Of a DNA stretch of 64,000 nt, positions 45,295 to 54,156 are shown one piece after another. The notes beneath the pieces were generated by a model. It did not search any database. It worked only from the letters and a program-made list of their open reading frames with translations, and had not been told where the DNA came from. Source of the stretch: Anaerolineae bacterium (GTDB lineage: Bacteria > Chloroflexota > Anaerolineae > 4572-78 > J111). Within the stretch, counting starts at the first letter, position 1. The number at the start of each line of letters is the position of its first letter. The translations under genes and the position numbers were made by a program. The stretch is from contig JAHDWA010000030.1 of assembly GCA_023382535.1 (NCBI GenBank), forward strand, positions 51,679 through 115,678, in the 5' to 3' direction.

Positions 45295-48200
45295 CTATTC
45301 CGGAATGATTTTTACACCCTCCGCCAGCAGTTTGACCAGGTGCTCGCGCAGCCGCTCGACCGCCTCATCAATCGCCTGTTCAGTTTCCAAGTTGTCGGGG
45401 AAGAATTCGATCAGGCGCACCCGGGCCAGCTTCACCTCAGAGGTATCTGCCGGGGTCGTAATTTCTACTATCCGGGCTAACGCCTGAGCCTTGAGACCGG
45501 CAACGGCTGCCAGATCCGACTCCATCTGGCTCAACGTTGCCCGGCAGCTCTGGCAGACAATCGCCCCGTCCGTCCAGGCCAAATTCGAACAGGCTCGCAG
45601 GGTCAGCGGATGGAGTAAAGGTGGCTGCATCTCCGCCGTCACCCCAGCCCAATCGGGCTGGCCCTTGATCTCCTCCAGGGCCGCGTTGTAACGTTGGCTC
45701 CGCTCAGAATGCAAACCGGCATAGACCTCTCGATAAGCCGTGGTGATAAGGTCGGCCTCGGTCTTGATCTCAGCCAGCGCCAGGTAGAAGCTTTCTGCCG
45801 CCAGGCGCGTTTGCAATGTGGCCGCCGTCGCGCCCAAATCGCCGTTCTGCCCTCGCCCTTCGAGGACCGGCCACATCTGCTGCACCGCCAGCCGGGCCTG
45901 GCGCAGGGTCGCCAACCCGTTCCCGTTGACCACCTCCCTCACCTGGCGCAGCCGCTCCTGTGCCTCTTTCAGCGACGCCCCTTCCCCGGCCAGGATACGC
46001 ACACAGTCGTCGGCGGCGCTGTTCAACACGCTGTTCAGGTTAGTCCGCCACTCGGCCAGTTGGCTCGCCACCGGTAGTTGGTAAGCTTTGACTTCAGCCT
46101 CCACCGGCAGCAGTTCCTGCAACTGGGCCTGGGCCAGCTTCTTGAAAGCCGTGGCAATGGCGTTCTTATCCACCTCGACCGTCTGGCCAGTCAGGCTCTC
46201 ATAGCTGCTGACCGCCTTGACCAGCGTCTTCAAATCCAGCGGCGTGGTCGGGGTAAACAGGGCCGCCTTGAAGGCCACGTTGTTAATAAAGGGGGTGCGG
46301 CAGCGCGGGTCCTGGTAGGAGTCAAAGCGCTGCCCCTGGTACGACACCTCAATCGAGCCGGCTCGCAGCAGCACCGCCAGCACCAGCCGCAAGATATCCC
46401 GGTCCCAGCCATAACCCAGCCCGCCAAAATGGGCCTCGACGGCCTTGCCGGTGCGGCTCTCCCGGTTGCCATAGCTGTGCTCGCGCACCAGGTAATCCAG
46501 CACTTCCTTGGCCACGTCGGCCTCAGGATTGGGCACGTATTTGCCCCCTTCGCCCTTGACTACCAGGTTCAAACCTTGCTCGCCGCCGTAGAAGACCTGG
46601 GCCAGGGCGCTCAGGTTGGCCGCCTTTAGGATTTCCTCAGCCTCGGTTCCCTTCAGGGCGCGCGCTCCCAACTCCAGCTTGGGGTAGAGATCGGGCACGG
46701 CAAAGTCGAACAGGGCCTTAAAAATCTCACCCACCGTTTTGCCCAGGGCCGAACCGTCTTTCGACACCCCTTGAAACAGGCCGCTGCCAGCCTGGAGTGC
46801 CTCCAGTAGTTTGTCGCGCAGCCGGCTTTGCACCCGCATGACCTCGACCTTCTCGCTCGACAGGCAGGCCACCTCTTCGTTGGTGATCTTGTTTTGGGCG
46901 CGCAACTGGTCGTACTTGGTCACCATCTGGCGCGAGGCGTACAGATTGGCCACCAGGTCGTCAATTTCCGCGGTCAGGGCAAAAACCCAGTAGAGGTCAT
47001 TTTTATGGCTGTCGTGCCGGCTCTCCTGGCGCACTTCGGCCAGCTTGGCCGGGAATTCTGCCCCATCTGCCGCGGTGATGATGGACAGCGGTACCTGCCC
47101 TTCCTCCCCTACACTGACCCCATCCACGTTCAGCCCCACCCGGAAGTTCTTGAGATCGCGGAAGCGATAGGTTTTGAGCTTGGGATCGCCAAAAATCTCG
47201 CCCAGGCCCTCGCGGACAATCTCGGCGCGGAATTTGGGCTTAGGCGACAGATGGCTGCGCCGCTCAGTCTCCCAGTTCTTCTCCTGCGCCGTCTGCAACT
47301 TCCAACCCTCTTCGGTGTTGCGAATAAATTGGGCCTCGTACAGACGTTGCAGCGCCGGCTGCACCTGGGTCAGGGGAGCGGGCTGGCCCACCTCGTCCAC
47401 CAAACAGGCGGCAATATTGGCCTCGGTCCGGGGCAGGTCGCGCACAAACTCCAACAGGCAGATCGCTTTGGCTACCCGTTCTTCCCACGAAGCGTGAGCG
47501 AGGGGAGATTGAGAGCCGGCGCTTGCTTTATTGGCACTGCTGAAGCGCTGCTTGATGTCGCTAATATCCTTCTGTTTTTCGCTGGACAGGTTGCCCTCGA
47601 CCAGCTCAAAAATCCGGTCTAGGGTGACCAGCGTGCCCAGCGGCTGTTGGGCCATGGCCGTCCGCGGCGAGACCAGCATCTCGTAAGCTTGCTTGATAAT
47701 GGTTCGGTTGCTGCCGCCCAGGTGTTTGGGCGCGCCCGGCTGCAAGCGGATGCCGGACATGATGTCAATGGACAGTTCCAGAAAATGGGGCAGGTAGGGG
47801 TAAAACGACACAAAATCGGCGGCGTTGATTTCGCTTATACGGGTGGTTCGCTCCAGGCGGCAGGCCGCGTTCAATTGGCCCTGCGACTCGTTAAACAGCT
47901 TTTGCAAGAGCGGCGCAGCCGTCTCGGTCTTGGCCAGGACGCGCCGGGTGGCAACTTCCCGGATATCGGCCGGGGCCAGGTCAATCCGATATTTGAAACG
48001 GTCTTGCAGCTTGGCCAGTTCGACCCGCCGGGAGTCGATGGCCGCCACCACCTCGTCCAGCTTTTCCTGAGAGGTGACCACCACCCAGACCGGAGCCACG
48101 GCCTGTTTAGCCTTGACCCGGTTCTTGCCGACCTTGCCAAACTGCTCCACCACCGCCCGCAAATCCTCGATCTTGTCGGCGCTGCGGGCCACATACTGTC

Positions 48201-48990
48201 CCACCTCGTCAATGATGAAGACCAGAGCTTTGCCCGGCCGCCGGCGAGCGCACAGGTCAAAGGCCCGCTCTACAAATTTGCCCACTGTGATGTCGGCCTC
48301 TTTACTGCCCAATGACTGCGACCAGGAGTCGGCTGTGGCATAAGTGGCCGGGTCGAGCTGGTGCAACAAGGCGCTGGCCCGGGCAATCTTCTGCGCCCCC
48401 TTACGAATGATCCGCCAATCCTGCTGGTACATCTGCTGGCACAAGGCCATAAACTGAGCCAGCCGGCTCTCGGCCTCCAACTCAATTTCCAGCTCGGCCA
48501 CATCGTAATCCTGGGCGTAATCCAGCTCCCGCAGCAGCACCGTGTACATGACTTCGGCAATCCGTTCGGTGGATTTCTTGACCGCCCGGTCCACCGACAC
48601 GTCAAACATGATGACCTCGGTCGGCAGCTTGACCTTGATGAAGTCCACTAATTCGCCGATGCGCCGGTCGTCCACCTGGCCTTTGAACAACTCGCCGGCC
48701 TCGTGCCCCAGCACCGTGCGGTTGGCCAGAACATACCCCAGGTTCTTGGCAAAGGAGGATTTACCGGAGCCAAAGAAGCCGGAAATCCAGACCCCGATCC
48801 CCTCGTGCGGATCAGCCGGGGCTTCGGCAATGGCTCGCAGCAAGTCACGGTATTGATCCTTAATCCGGTCGGTGGCCACGTACTCGGTGATCTCGGTATA
48901 AACCGACTGCTCGTCGGTCTGGTCAACTTTGATAATCTCTTCGATTTTCTGGTTCAGGTCGCGGGCCAGTAGGTCGCCAATCGTTTTCAT
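45295..48990 (-). CDS. brxC: BrxC, large BREX P-loop ATPase
   Basis: BrxC/PglY is the ATPase of BREX. The N-terminus (MKTIGDLLARDLNQKIEEI) is typical, with Walker A GFFGSGKSSFAK (about residues 70-81) and Walker B ALVFIIDEVGQYVA (about 252-265), followed by VVVTSQEKLD (sensor region). The 1,231-residue length is normal for BREX-1 BrxC. Near the C-terminus CSNLAWTDGAIVCQSC may bind zinc. It lies between brxB and the nuclease-like gene, in the canonical brxABC order. It is GC-rich like pglZ and unlike the chaperone block. Confidence 0.96.
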   Translation of the reverse strand: MKTIGDLLARDLNQKIEEIIKVDQTDEQSVYTEITEYVATDRIKDQYRDLLRAIAEAPADPHEGIGVWISGFFGSGKSSFAKNLGYVLANRTVLGHEAGELFKGQVDDRRIGELVDFIKVKLPTEVIMFDVSVDRAVKKSTERIAEVMYTVLLRELDYAQDYDVAELEIELEAESRLAQFMALCQQMYQQDWRIIRKGAQKIARASALLHQLDPATYATADSWSQSLGSKEADITVGKFVERAFDLCARRRPGKALVFIIDEVGQYVARSADKIEDLRAVVEQFGKVGKNRVKAKQAVAPVWVVVTSQEKLDEVVAAIDSRRVELAKLQDRFKYRIDLAPADIREVATRRVLAKTETAAPLLQKLFNESQGQLNAACRLERTTRISEINAADFVSFYPYLPHFLELSIDIMSGIRLQPGAPKHLGGSNRTIIKQAYEMLVSPRTAMAQQPLGTLVTLDRIFELVEGNLSSEKQKDISDIKQRFSSANKASAGSQSPLAHASWEERVAKAICLLEFVRDLPRTEANIAACLVDEVGQPAPLTQVQPALQRLYEAQFIRNTEEGWKLQTAQEKNWETERRSHLSPKPKFRAEIVREGLGEIFGDPKLKTYRFRDLKNFRVGLNVDGVSVGEEGQVPLSIITAADGAEFPAKLAEVRQESRHDSHKNDLYWVFALTAEIDDLVANLYASRQMVTKYDQLRAQNKITNEEVACLSSEKVEVMRVQSRLRDKLLEALQAGSGLFQGVSKDGSALGKTVGEIFKALFDFAVPDLYPKLELGARALKGTEAEEILKAANLSALAQVFYGGEQGLNLVVKGEGGKYVPNPEADVAKEVLDYLVREHSYGNRESRTGKAVEAHFGGLGYGWDRDILRLVLAVLLRAGSIEVSYQGQRFDSYQDPRCRTPFINNVAFKAALFTPTTPLDLKTLVKAVSSYESLTGQTVEVDKNAIATAFKKLAQAQLQELLPVEAEVKAYQLPVASQLAEWRTNLNSVLNSAADDCVRILAGEGASLKEAQERLRQVREVVNGNGLATLRQARLAVQQMWPVLEGRGQNGDLGATAATLQTRLAAESFYLALAEIKTEADLITTAYREVYAGLHSERSQRYNAALEEIKGQPDWAGVTAEMQPPLLHPLTLRACSNLAWTDGAIVCQSCRATLSQMESDLAAVAGLKAQALARIVEITTPADTSEVKLARVRLIEFFPDNLETEQAIDEAVERLREHLVKLLAEGVKIIPE

Positions 48991-49048
48991 CGCTATACTC
49001 CGTTTGCTCTCATCAATGACAAATGGGTTACTCGTGATAAATTACGCG

Positions 49049-49651
49049 CTAAGAATCTCTCCCGTAAATCTTGACACGGTAACTGCCCAGGGGCTCCTCA
49101 TCGCTGCGCAGCCCCATATAATTCAACGATCCCCGCCAGGTTCCAGGATAAAACAGCACCGCTGGGATCATCATTTTGCCCAACATCTGTTCGAGCAATG
49201 AGGACAGTCGGTAGCTGGAGGGCGCAAACACCCCGGCCCGGTAGAGGAACAGAATATCAAGCTGCGGGTTCAGCCCGGCCGTGTGCTCCACCAACAAATC
49301 CGGCAGGGGCCGCCAGTCCGGGTCGCTCAGGTAGGTCCCGACTTGCTCCTGCGCCGACTGAAAGCCGCGCGATTTTTCCAGGGCGACAATCTCCGCCACC
49401 CCCTCCGACTCCTCGATACTCTGCCAGTACAGCTTGGCCAGCGACAGCAGGTGGACGCTTTTACCGCTCATATTCTGCACCCGCGTGGCCAGCAGGTTAA
49501 TTTCGCGGCGTACCTTCCACTCCCCTTCGTCCGGGTGAGTGGGGTCATAGCGAAAGATGGCAAAAGGCAGGTCCGAAGACATGGTAAAGGCAGGCGGGGT
49601 TGATTTGAGGTCTTGTTCCAGCAGCTCAAGCCGGTCTTTGAAGGACAACAT
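49049..49651 (-). CDS. brxB: BrxB (DUF1788), BREX component
   Basis: A small BREX protein of unclear biochemical role. The N-terminus MLSFKDRLELLEQDLKS and the C-terminal PAVLFYPGTWRGSLNYMG with RVKIYGR are typical of DUF1788. I chose ATG 49651 because GGAGG lies 9 bases upstream; ATG 49657 is too close to it. The start lies 26 bp inside the end of brxA, so the two are overlapped and translationally linked, as in most type 1 BREX operons. Confidence 0.93.
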   Translation of the reverse strand: MLSFKDRLELLEQDLKSTPPAFTMSSDLPFAIFRYDPTHPDEGEWKVRREINLLATRVQNMSGKSVHLLSLAKLYWQSIEESEGVAEIVALEKSRGFQSAQEQVGTYLSDPDWRPLPDLLVEHTAGLNPQLDILFLYRAGVFAPSSYRLSSLLEQMLGKMMIPAVLFYPGTWRGSLNYMGLRSDEEPLGSYRVKIYGRDS

Positions 49652-50417
49652 GGGCATATTCCTCCAGGGAGTCGGTCGGAAAGGAAATCCTGATAATCGA
49701 GCCGGCCGCGTGATACTCCAACAGATGATACTGGTGCGCCTCGACAAAAAAGCGTTCCACCGCCGGCGGCGACAAGAAAAACAAGCGCCACTCCGGATGA
49801 TTGATCAACCGTTCGCCCGACGGCTGCCCCTGCCGCAGGTAAAGGGCAATGTAAGCAAAAGCTTCGATGGGCAGGTAGACCGGGGCCAGTCGCTTATTGA
49901 CTGCTCCTTGTAAAATGCCGAAATCCCTGAGCGTGGACATCAATCCCTGGGTCACTCTCAGCGTCGTCGCCTCGGACCAAACTGCTGCTGTTTTACCCAA
50001 TGTGACCCACTCATTAAGGACTCGCTGAATATCGGACACGGCAATTTCAAGTCTACCCTGCATTTGCAAAGGTAGGAGCACCTCAGTAACCGTATCGTGC
50101 AACAGTCGGTCGGCCTGGGCCGCGTGGAAATAGAGAAGGCGATCCAAACTTGCTGCTGGCAGACCCTCCTTCACCAGGGTGACCAAAGCTTTTGTCGTAG
50201 TCTCATCGGCTAGATACCGCTGTTGAAAGATGCCCAGAAACTGCTTCACCCAGGCCCGTGAAGCTTTCCCAAAAATATTCTCTTGTTGAGCGCAGCGGAG
50301 GTTCTCGGCGACTGTTTGGGTTTCGTCCCAATGGGCCAACAGCGTTTTGGTATCCGCCAATAGCGCGCCCGCATTGATGATCTTGCTGGTGTAAAGTCCG
50401 TTGGAATTAGTGCTCAT
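49626..50417 (-). CDS. brxA: BrxA (DUF1819), BREX component
   Basis: The first gene of the BREX operon. BrxA is an all-helical DNA-binding-type protein of the DUF1819 family; here LADTKTLLAHWDETQTVAEN and the C-terminal AVERFFVEAHQYHLLEY fit the family, and ~263 residues is normal length. ATG 50417 is chosen over TTG 50438; the upstream site is weak. It ends inside brxB (overlap of 26 bp). Immediately upstream lie the BREX promoter region and the terminator of the XRE/ImmA-like pair. Confidence 0.92.
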   Translation of the reverse strand: MSTNSNGLYTSKIINAGALLADTKTLLAHWDETQTVAENLRCAQQENIFGKASRAWVKQFLGIFQQRYLADETTTKALVTLVKEGLPAASLDRLLYFHAAQADRLLHDTVTEVLLPLQMQGRLEIAVSDIQRVLNEWVTLGKTAAVWSEATTLRVTQGLMSTLRDFGILQGAVNKRLAPVYLPIEAFAYIALYLRQGQPSGERLINHPEWRLFFLSPPAVERFFVEAHQYHLLEYHAAGSIIRISFPTDSLEEYAHVVLQRPA

Positions 50418-50529
50418 TCTTGCTCGCTCATGCAACAAAAATGGGCCGCCTTGACGGGGCAGCCCGTTTGCTGTAAAATGCTAATACAACAAAGAACATA
50501 GGCTGCAACGCCTGGTCAAAACGTTTCGA

Positions 50530-50565
50530 AAATACCTCCCACCGGCATGGGAGGTATTTTTATTT
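50530..50565. terminator. rho-independent terminator between ImmA-like gene and BREX operon
   Basis: A 12-bp perfect stem (AAATACCTCCCA, 50530-50541, with TGGGAGGTATTT, 50548-50559) and a 6-base loop, with T-rich sequence on the + strand and TTT on the minus strand. It lies downstream of the ImmA-like gene (stop 50628) and upstream of brxA, separating the two minus-strand units. Confidence 0.65.
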
Positions 50566-50627
50566 CCACCCTACCAGTATAGCACAACTGGTTAATTTTT
50601 TGGAGTCGTAGTACGGGCTATTTCAAA

Positions 50628-51515
50628 TTAGTCTACCTTGTCACCAGGTAGACACAATAGTGATAGGACAAACCACTCGTCGTCAGCTTCAAAAGGTTGA
50701 TTTTCACAGCGGATCTTGCCGCAAACATTGGCTAGGTCCAGCCATTCTTCGCCCACTGTAAAATTCTTATCTTTCCACGCTGCATAAATTAAAGAGTCTT
50801 CAGGAACCGATTTATTGGGGGGAATATAAGGCCCATTCACTAACGACCATTCAACTCGCAGCTTTTTTGGAGGTATTTCTCGCGAAAAGTTATTGAAGAA
50901 CGAAAGTTGACTTTCAGAGATCTTATCTCGAATTTCAGTAGGCTTATTTTTCATCCGCCATAATACCACAGCATGGCGACCTGGACCTATTAGCGCCATT
51001 TGAACCAGAGCAGCCGTTACTGAGACGTTAAATTCTGGGGCGAGCTGACGCGCCGTTTGAAAAGATATACCCAGATGATCCACTCGAGCTAAAAATGAGA
51101 CTTCGGGCATGAGCAGTTCGGCTGCACCTACCTGGCACAAACGTTCTTTGGGCTCCTGCTTGAAAATTCCTGTTTGCCCAGGAGTCCAGCCCTCACCAAG
51201 AGGAAGGGAGTTAAACAAAAACTCAATCAATTCATGTGCCTCGCTAAACCGCTGCCGTGTAACGGGATCGTTATCATTAATAACAATGATGCCTCTCTCC
51301 AAGCTTAATAACAATCCTTGTATATCTGTTGGCAACGCCCTTCTTTTCGGGGTGGGTATATCAAACCTAGCATAAATTCGGGCTAAATCAATCGGTGGGT
51401 CAACTGTCAGGCCCGCTTCCTCTCTTAAAAAGTGAGCATAGCGAAGAACGTCGTCAACCCCTTCAGGAGGGCCAAACTTTTCGATAAAAAGTTCGCCAGG
51501 ATTAGTATACGGCAC
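50628..51515 (-). CDS. ImmA/IrrE-like (DUF955) protein with altered metal motif
   Basis: Residues about 87-145 match the ImmA/IrrE metallopeptidase core: RFSEAHELIEFLF then VGAAELLMP, the latter the usual third-ligand helix. The canonical H-E-x-x-H reads H-E-L-I-E, so the second zinc ligand is Glu; peptidase activity may be lost or altered. It starts at GTG 51515 with AGAGGG upstream, 27 bp after the XRE gene, forming the common XRE-ImmA regulatory pair that often behaves as a toxin-antitoxin or phage-responsive switch. It lies between BREX and CBASS and could regulate either. Confidence 0.8.
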   Translation of the reverse strand: MPYTNPGELFIEKFGPPEGVDDVLRYAHFLREEAGLTVDPPIDLARIYARFDIPTPKRRALPTDIQGLLLSLERGIIVINDNDPVTRQRFSEAHELIEFLFNSLPLGEGWTPGQTGIFKQEPKERLCQVGAAELLMPEVSFLARVDHLGISFQTARQLAPEFNVSVTAALVQMALIGPGRHAVVLWRMKNKPTEIRDKISESQLSFFNNFSREIPPKKLRVEWSLVNGPYIPPNKSVPEDSLIYAAWKDKNFTVGEEWLDLANVCGKIRCENQPFEADDEWFVLSLLCLPGDKVD

Positions 51516-51542
51516 CGCTTTACCCTCTCCTAAACCATCCAG

Positions 51543-51929
51543 CTAAGGCCGGTCATCGAGAAAATCACGAATAGCCTCATAAAGTATTTTCCATTCGTCA
51601 ACAGTTTTAGGTTCTTTCCCACGCCGAGGTATACGCGACAGCTTGTCCACAATTTCAAAACTGAGTCCAACCTCTAAACCAAATTGACGTAGAGCGGGGT
51701 GGATCAGGATATCGTTTTGTTCGGCTTGTCCAGTTAGTGCTGCCGGGGCGGTGCCGAGGGCTGTGGCAAGGCGATTCAAGATATTGACAGAGACATTCTG
51801 GGCCTCACCCCGCTCAATTAAGGAAAGGTAGTTCCGCGAGATTTCTGCTTTCCGAGCTAAAGCTTCTTGACTAAAGCCCACCTCTTTTCGACGCCTCAAA
51901 ACTTGGTGGCCTAACTCTTTAATATCCAT
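51543..51929 (-). CDS. XRE-family helix-turn-helix regulator
   Basis: ATG 51929 is fixed by a perfect AAAGGAGG five bases upstream; the longer open frame reads through the promoter region. The helix-turn-helix is FSQEALARKAEISRNYLSLIERG (about residues 19-41), followed by a C-terminal ~60 residues of unknown fold. It is the first gene of a two-gene unit with the ImmA/IrrE-like protein and diverges from the CBASS operon; the ~230-bp shared region probably holds its operators. By family it should repress or activate one or both units. Confidence 0.88.
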   Translation of the reverse strand: MDIKELGHQVLRRRKEVGFSQEALARKAEISRNYLSLIERGEAQNVSVNILNRLATALGTAPAALTGQAEQNDILIHPALRQFGLEVGLSFEIVDKLSRIPRRGKEPKTVDEWKILYEAIRDFLDDRP

Positions 51930-51964
51930 AACATCCTCCTTTGATGAAGCCTTCACCCGCCTTA

Positions 51965-51992
51965 ATTTTACGTAACTCGAGCACATTGTCAA
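51965..51992 (-). promoter_or_regulatory. promoter of the XRE/ImmA-like unit
   Basis: Minus strand TTGACA (51987-51992), 16-bp spacer, TAAAAT (51965-51970), giving a leader of about 30 bases before ATG 51929. Both boxes are close to consensus and correctly placed. Confidence 0.6.
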
Positions 51993-52018
51993 CTGTATTG
52001 GTAATTCGCCAACAAGGA

Positions 52019-52047
52019 TTGACAAAGCGATATATTTATGGTATCCT
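52019..52047 (+). promoter_or_regulatory. promoter of the CBASS operon
   Basis: Plus strand TTGACA (52019-52024), 17-bp spacer, TATCCT (52042-52047), about 110 bases upstream of the patatin ATG at 52160. It is divergent from the XRE promoter ~30 bp away, so one bound regulator could act on both. A second TTGACA at 52057 has no good -10. Confidence 0.5.
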
Positions 52048-52159
52048 CCCTCAAATTTGACAAATACATTTTGCGACCGACAACTAAGATGTTCACAATT
52101 TCGCAGTGACAAGATGACTTCTTGACGCTTAGACCTACACAAAAGACTCAGGAAGGAAG

Positions 52160-53190
52160 ATGGCAACCGAAATAAAATCCGTTGAATTCAAAATTTTGTC
52201 CGTTGATGGTGGCGGAATTAAAGGGCTATTCTCGGCCTGTGTCTTGTGCGAGATAGAGAAAGCTAACGGACGTTTGACCGATTATTTCGATATGATTTGT
52301 GGCACATCCACCGGCGGTCTTATTGCCCTTGGCCTGGCCGCAGGAAAGTCTGTGGCTGAAATCGTTGAATTCTATAAGGAGCTAGGACCCAGTGTTTTCC
52401 CTGAGGCTAGCCTACTTGAGCGTTCACGTCGAGATGCCGGATTCTTCTTTGGAAAAGGGAAATACTCGGACGGGAATTTGAAAAAAGCCATTACGAGTAT
52501 CTGGGCGATTTGCGCATGCGCGATGCCAACTCTTACCTCTGCATTCCTGCCGTTAATCTGACGACCGCTTCACCCTGGGTCTTTAAGACGGATCACGATC
52601 CAACCTTAACCCGCGATGCCAACATCTTGATGAAGGATGTCGCCCTGGCTACTTCGGCTGCCCCCTTTTATTTGCCGGTCGCTGTTTCTGAGGATATTCC
52701 CGGCGGCCAATATGTTGATGGTGGTTTATGGGCCAACAATCCGGCCTTCGTTGGTCTGATAGAGGCGTGTCGTTTCTTTGCGGGGCCAGGTAAGCCGTAT
52801 AAAAGTGTGCACATTCTGTCTATCCCCAGCCTGTCACCAGCCTCAGGTCGTCCAGCGGGGGAACGGCGCGGCCTCTCTGTCCTGACGTCAGGTCAAGAAA
52901 TCTCAACAGTTGCCCTCGCGATCCAACAGAAATGTACAGCCAACTTCATCAATTTAGTCAGCCTATCATTGCAGGTTCCGGTAACTTATCTCCGTATACC
53001 TGCTCCTGAACTTGCGCCTCAACATATAAAGAATCTCGGACTGGATATAGCCAGCAAAAAAGCCATCGAAACGCTCATTCATCTTGGCCAGACTACCGGC
53101 CATACCTGGAACAAAAAACCAGAAGTAACCGCCTTTTTCAAGGCAAGAGCAGACAAACCTACTTTTAATAGCCAGCACAAAGGAGCATAA
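52160..53190 (+). pseudogene. capV: CapV-like patatin phospholipase, frameshifted
   Basis: The CBASS effector: a patatin-like phospholipase that degrades membrane lipid when a cyclic nucleotide binds. GGGIKG, the nucleophile motif GTSTGG (about residue 50) and the catalytic Asp motif DGGLWANNP are all present, but in two frames. Frame one runs 52160-52561 and frame two from about 52486 to 53190. Adding one A to the A6 run at 52481-52486 restores a continuous frame (NLKKSHYEYLGDLRMRDANS). GGAAGGAAG before ATG 52160 supports the start. So it is one gene with a one-base loss in a homopolymer: a mutation, a sequencing error or a phase-variable tract. If real, the CBASS effector is off. Confidence 0.85.
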
Positions 53191-53193
53191 GAA

Positions 53194-54156
53194 ATGGCAG
53201 ACTGTCATGACCTGTTTCAAAATTATTTAGAAAAAATCAGCCTTACCGAAGCAAAACGAGAGAACCTGCGCGGGATACGAAACGCTAATCGAAGCCGCAT
53301 CAAAGAATACTTTCGAGAGGTTCTCAAAAAGGAACCGCCCCTGTTCTACAGTCAGGGTTCTTATATGATGCGTACAGGGATTAACCCACTCGACGGAGAA
53401 TACGATATTGACGATGGAGTTTATCTCCAAGGTCTCGGCACGGATGAGTCATTGTGGCCAACTCCTGAAACCGTACACGGTTGGATCGTGGCGGCCACCG
53501 AAGGCTTTACCAATGAGCCGCCACAAGACAAACCAACATGTGTGCGAGTGCGTTATGCTGGAAACTATCACCTCGATCTGCCCATCTATGCGATGAGCGC
53601 CTCTAATGTGCCCAAGCTCTTCAAAAAAGGCAGCGAACCGTTTGAAAGTGATCCGCGCGGTTTTACGACTTGGTTTCAGGAGCGGGTAAATAGCCATGGT
53701 CAACAGTTAAGGTATATCGTTCGTTATCTGAAAGCATGGCGTGATTATCAACAAGGGGGCGCAGTCGTGGCCAGTGGCCTGGCTCTGACCATTCTGACCG
53801 CCAATCACTTTACTGCTGACGACCGCGATGATGTAGCCTTGGTGAAAACTGTGGAGGCGATTTACACTTATATGGAATGGGGTGGTTCAATCACAAAACC
53901 CGTTACTCCCTACGAAGACTTAGCCGCTGATTGGACTGACAATCAGCGGGCGAACTTTCTGACCAAGCTCAAAAACTTAAGGGACCGGGCGCGTGATGCG
54001 CTAGACGAAGAAGAGAAATCTGTTGCTTCTGGAATCTGGCGCAGGCTTCTGGGTGATCGCTTCCCAGAAGTTGAACCTGATGACGGCAACAAAACAAATG
54101 CACTTAAGACCTCCCAGCCAGCTGTTCTCCCATCTACTCCGGCTCGCTCTGCTTGA
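53194..54156 (+). CDS. CD-NTase (DncV/cGAS-like cyclic nucleotide synthase), CBASS
   Basis: The CBASS sensor-synthase, which makes a cyclic nucleotide after phage infection to activate the patatin. The nucleotidyltransferase core shows QGSYMMRTG (about residues 52-60), the metal-binding DIDDGVYL (about 70-78) and the third Asp in YHLDLPIY (about 124-131). AGGAG eight bases before ATG 53194 supports the start. The C-terminus ends in ...RSA; type II CBASS synthases are conjugated by Cap2 through the C-terminal residue, so the final Ala is probably the conjugation site (inferred). It overlaps cap2 by one base (TGATG). Confidence 0.93.
   Translation: MADCHDLFQNYLEKISLTEAKRENLRGIRNANRSRIKEYFREVLKKEPPLFYSQGSYMMRTGINPLDGEYDIDDGVYLQGLGTDESLWPTPETVHGWIVAATEGFTNEPPQDKPTCVRVRYAGNYHLDLPIYAMSASNVPKLFKKGSEPFESDPRGFTTWFQERVNSHGQQLRYIVRYLKAWRDYQQGGAVVASGLALTILTANHFTADDRDDVALVKTVEAIYTYMEWGGSITKPVTPYEDLAADWTDNQRANFLTKLKNLRDRARDALDEEEKSVASGIWRRLLGDRFPEVEPDDGNKTNALKTSQPAVLPSTPARSA

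Noticed and set aside
45694..48315. Several + strand frames opposite brxC
   Set aside because: Antisense shadows of a GC-rich coding gene; no recognisable protein features.
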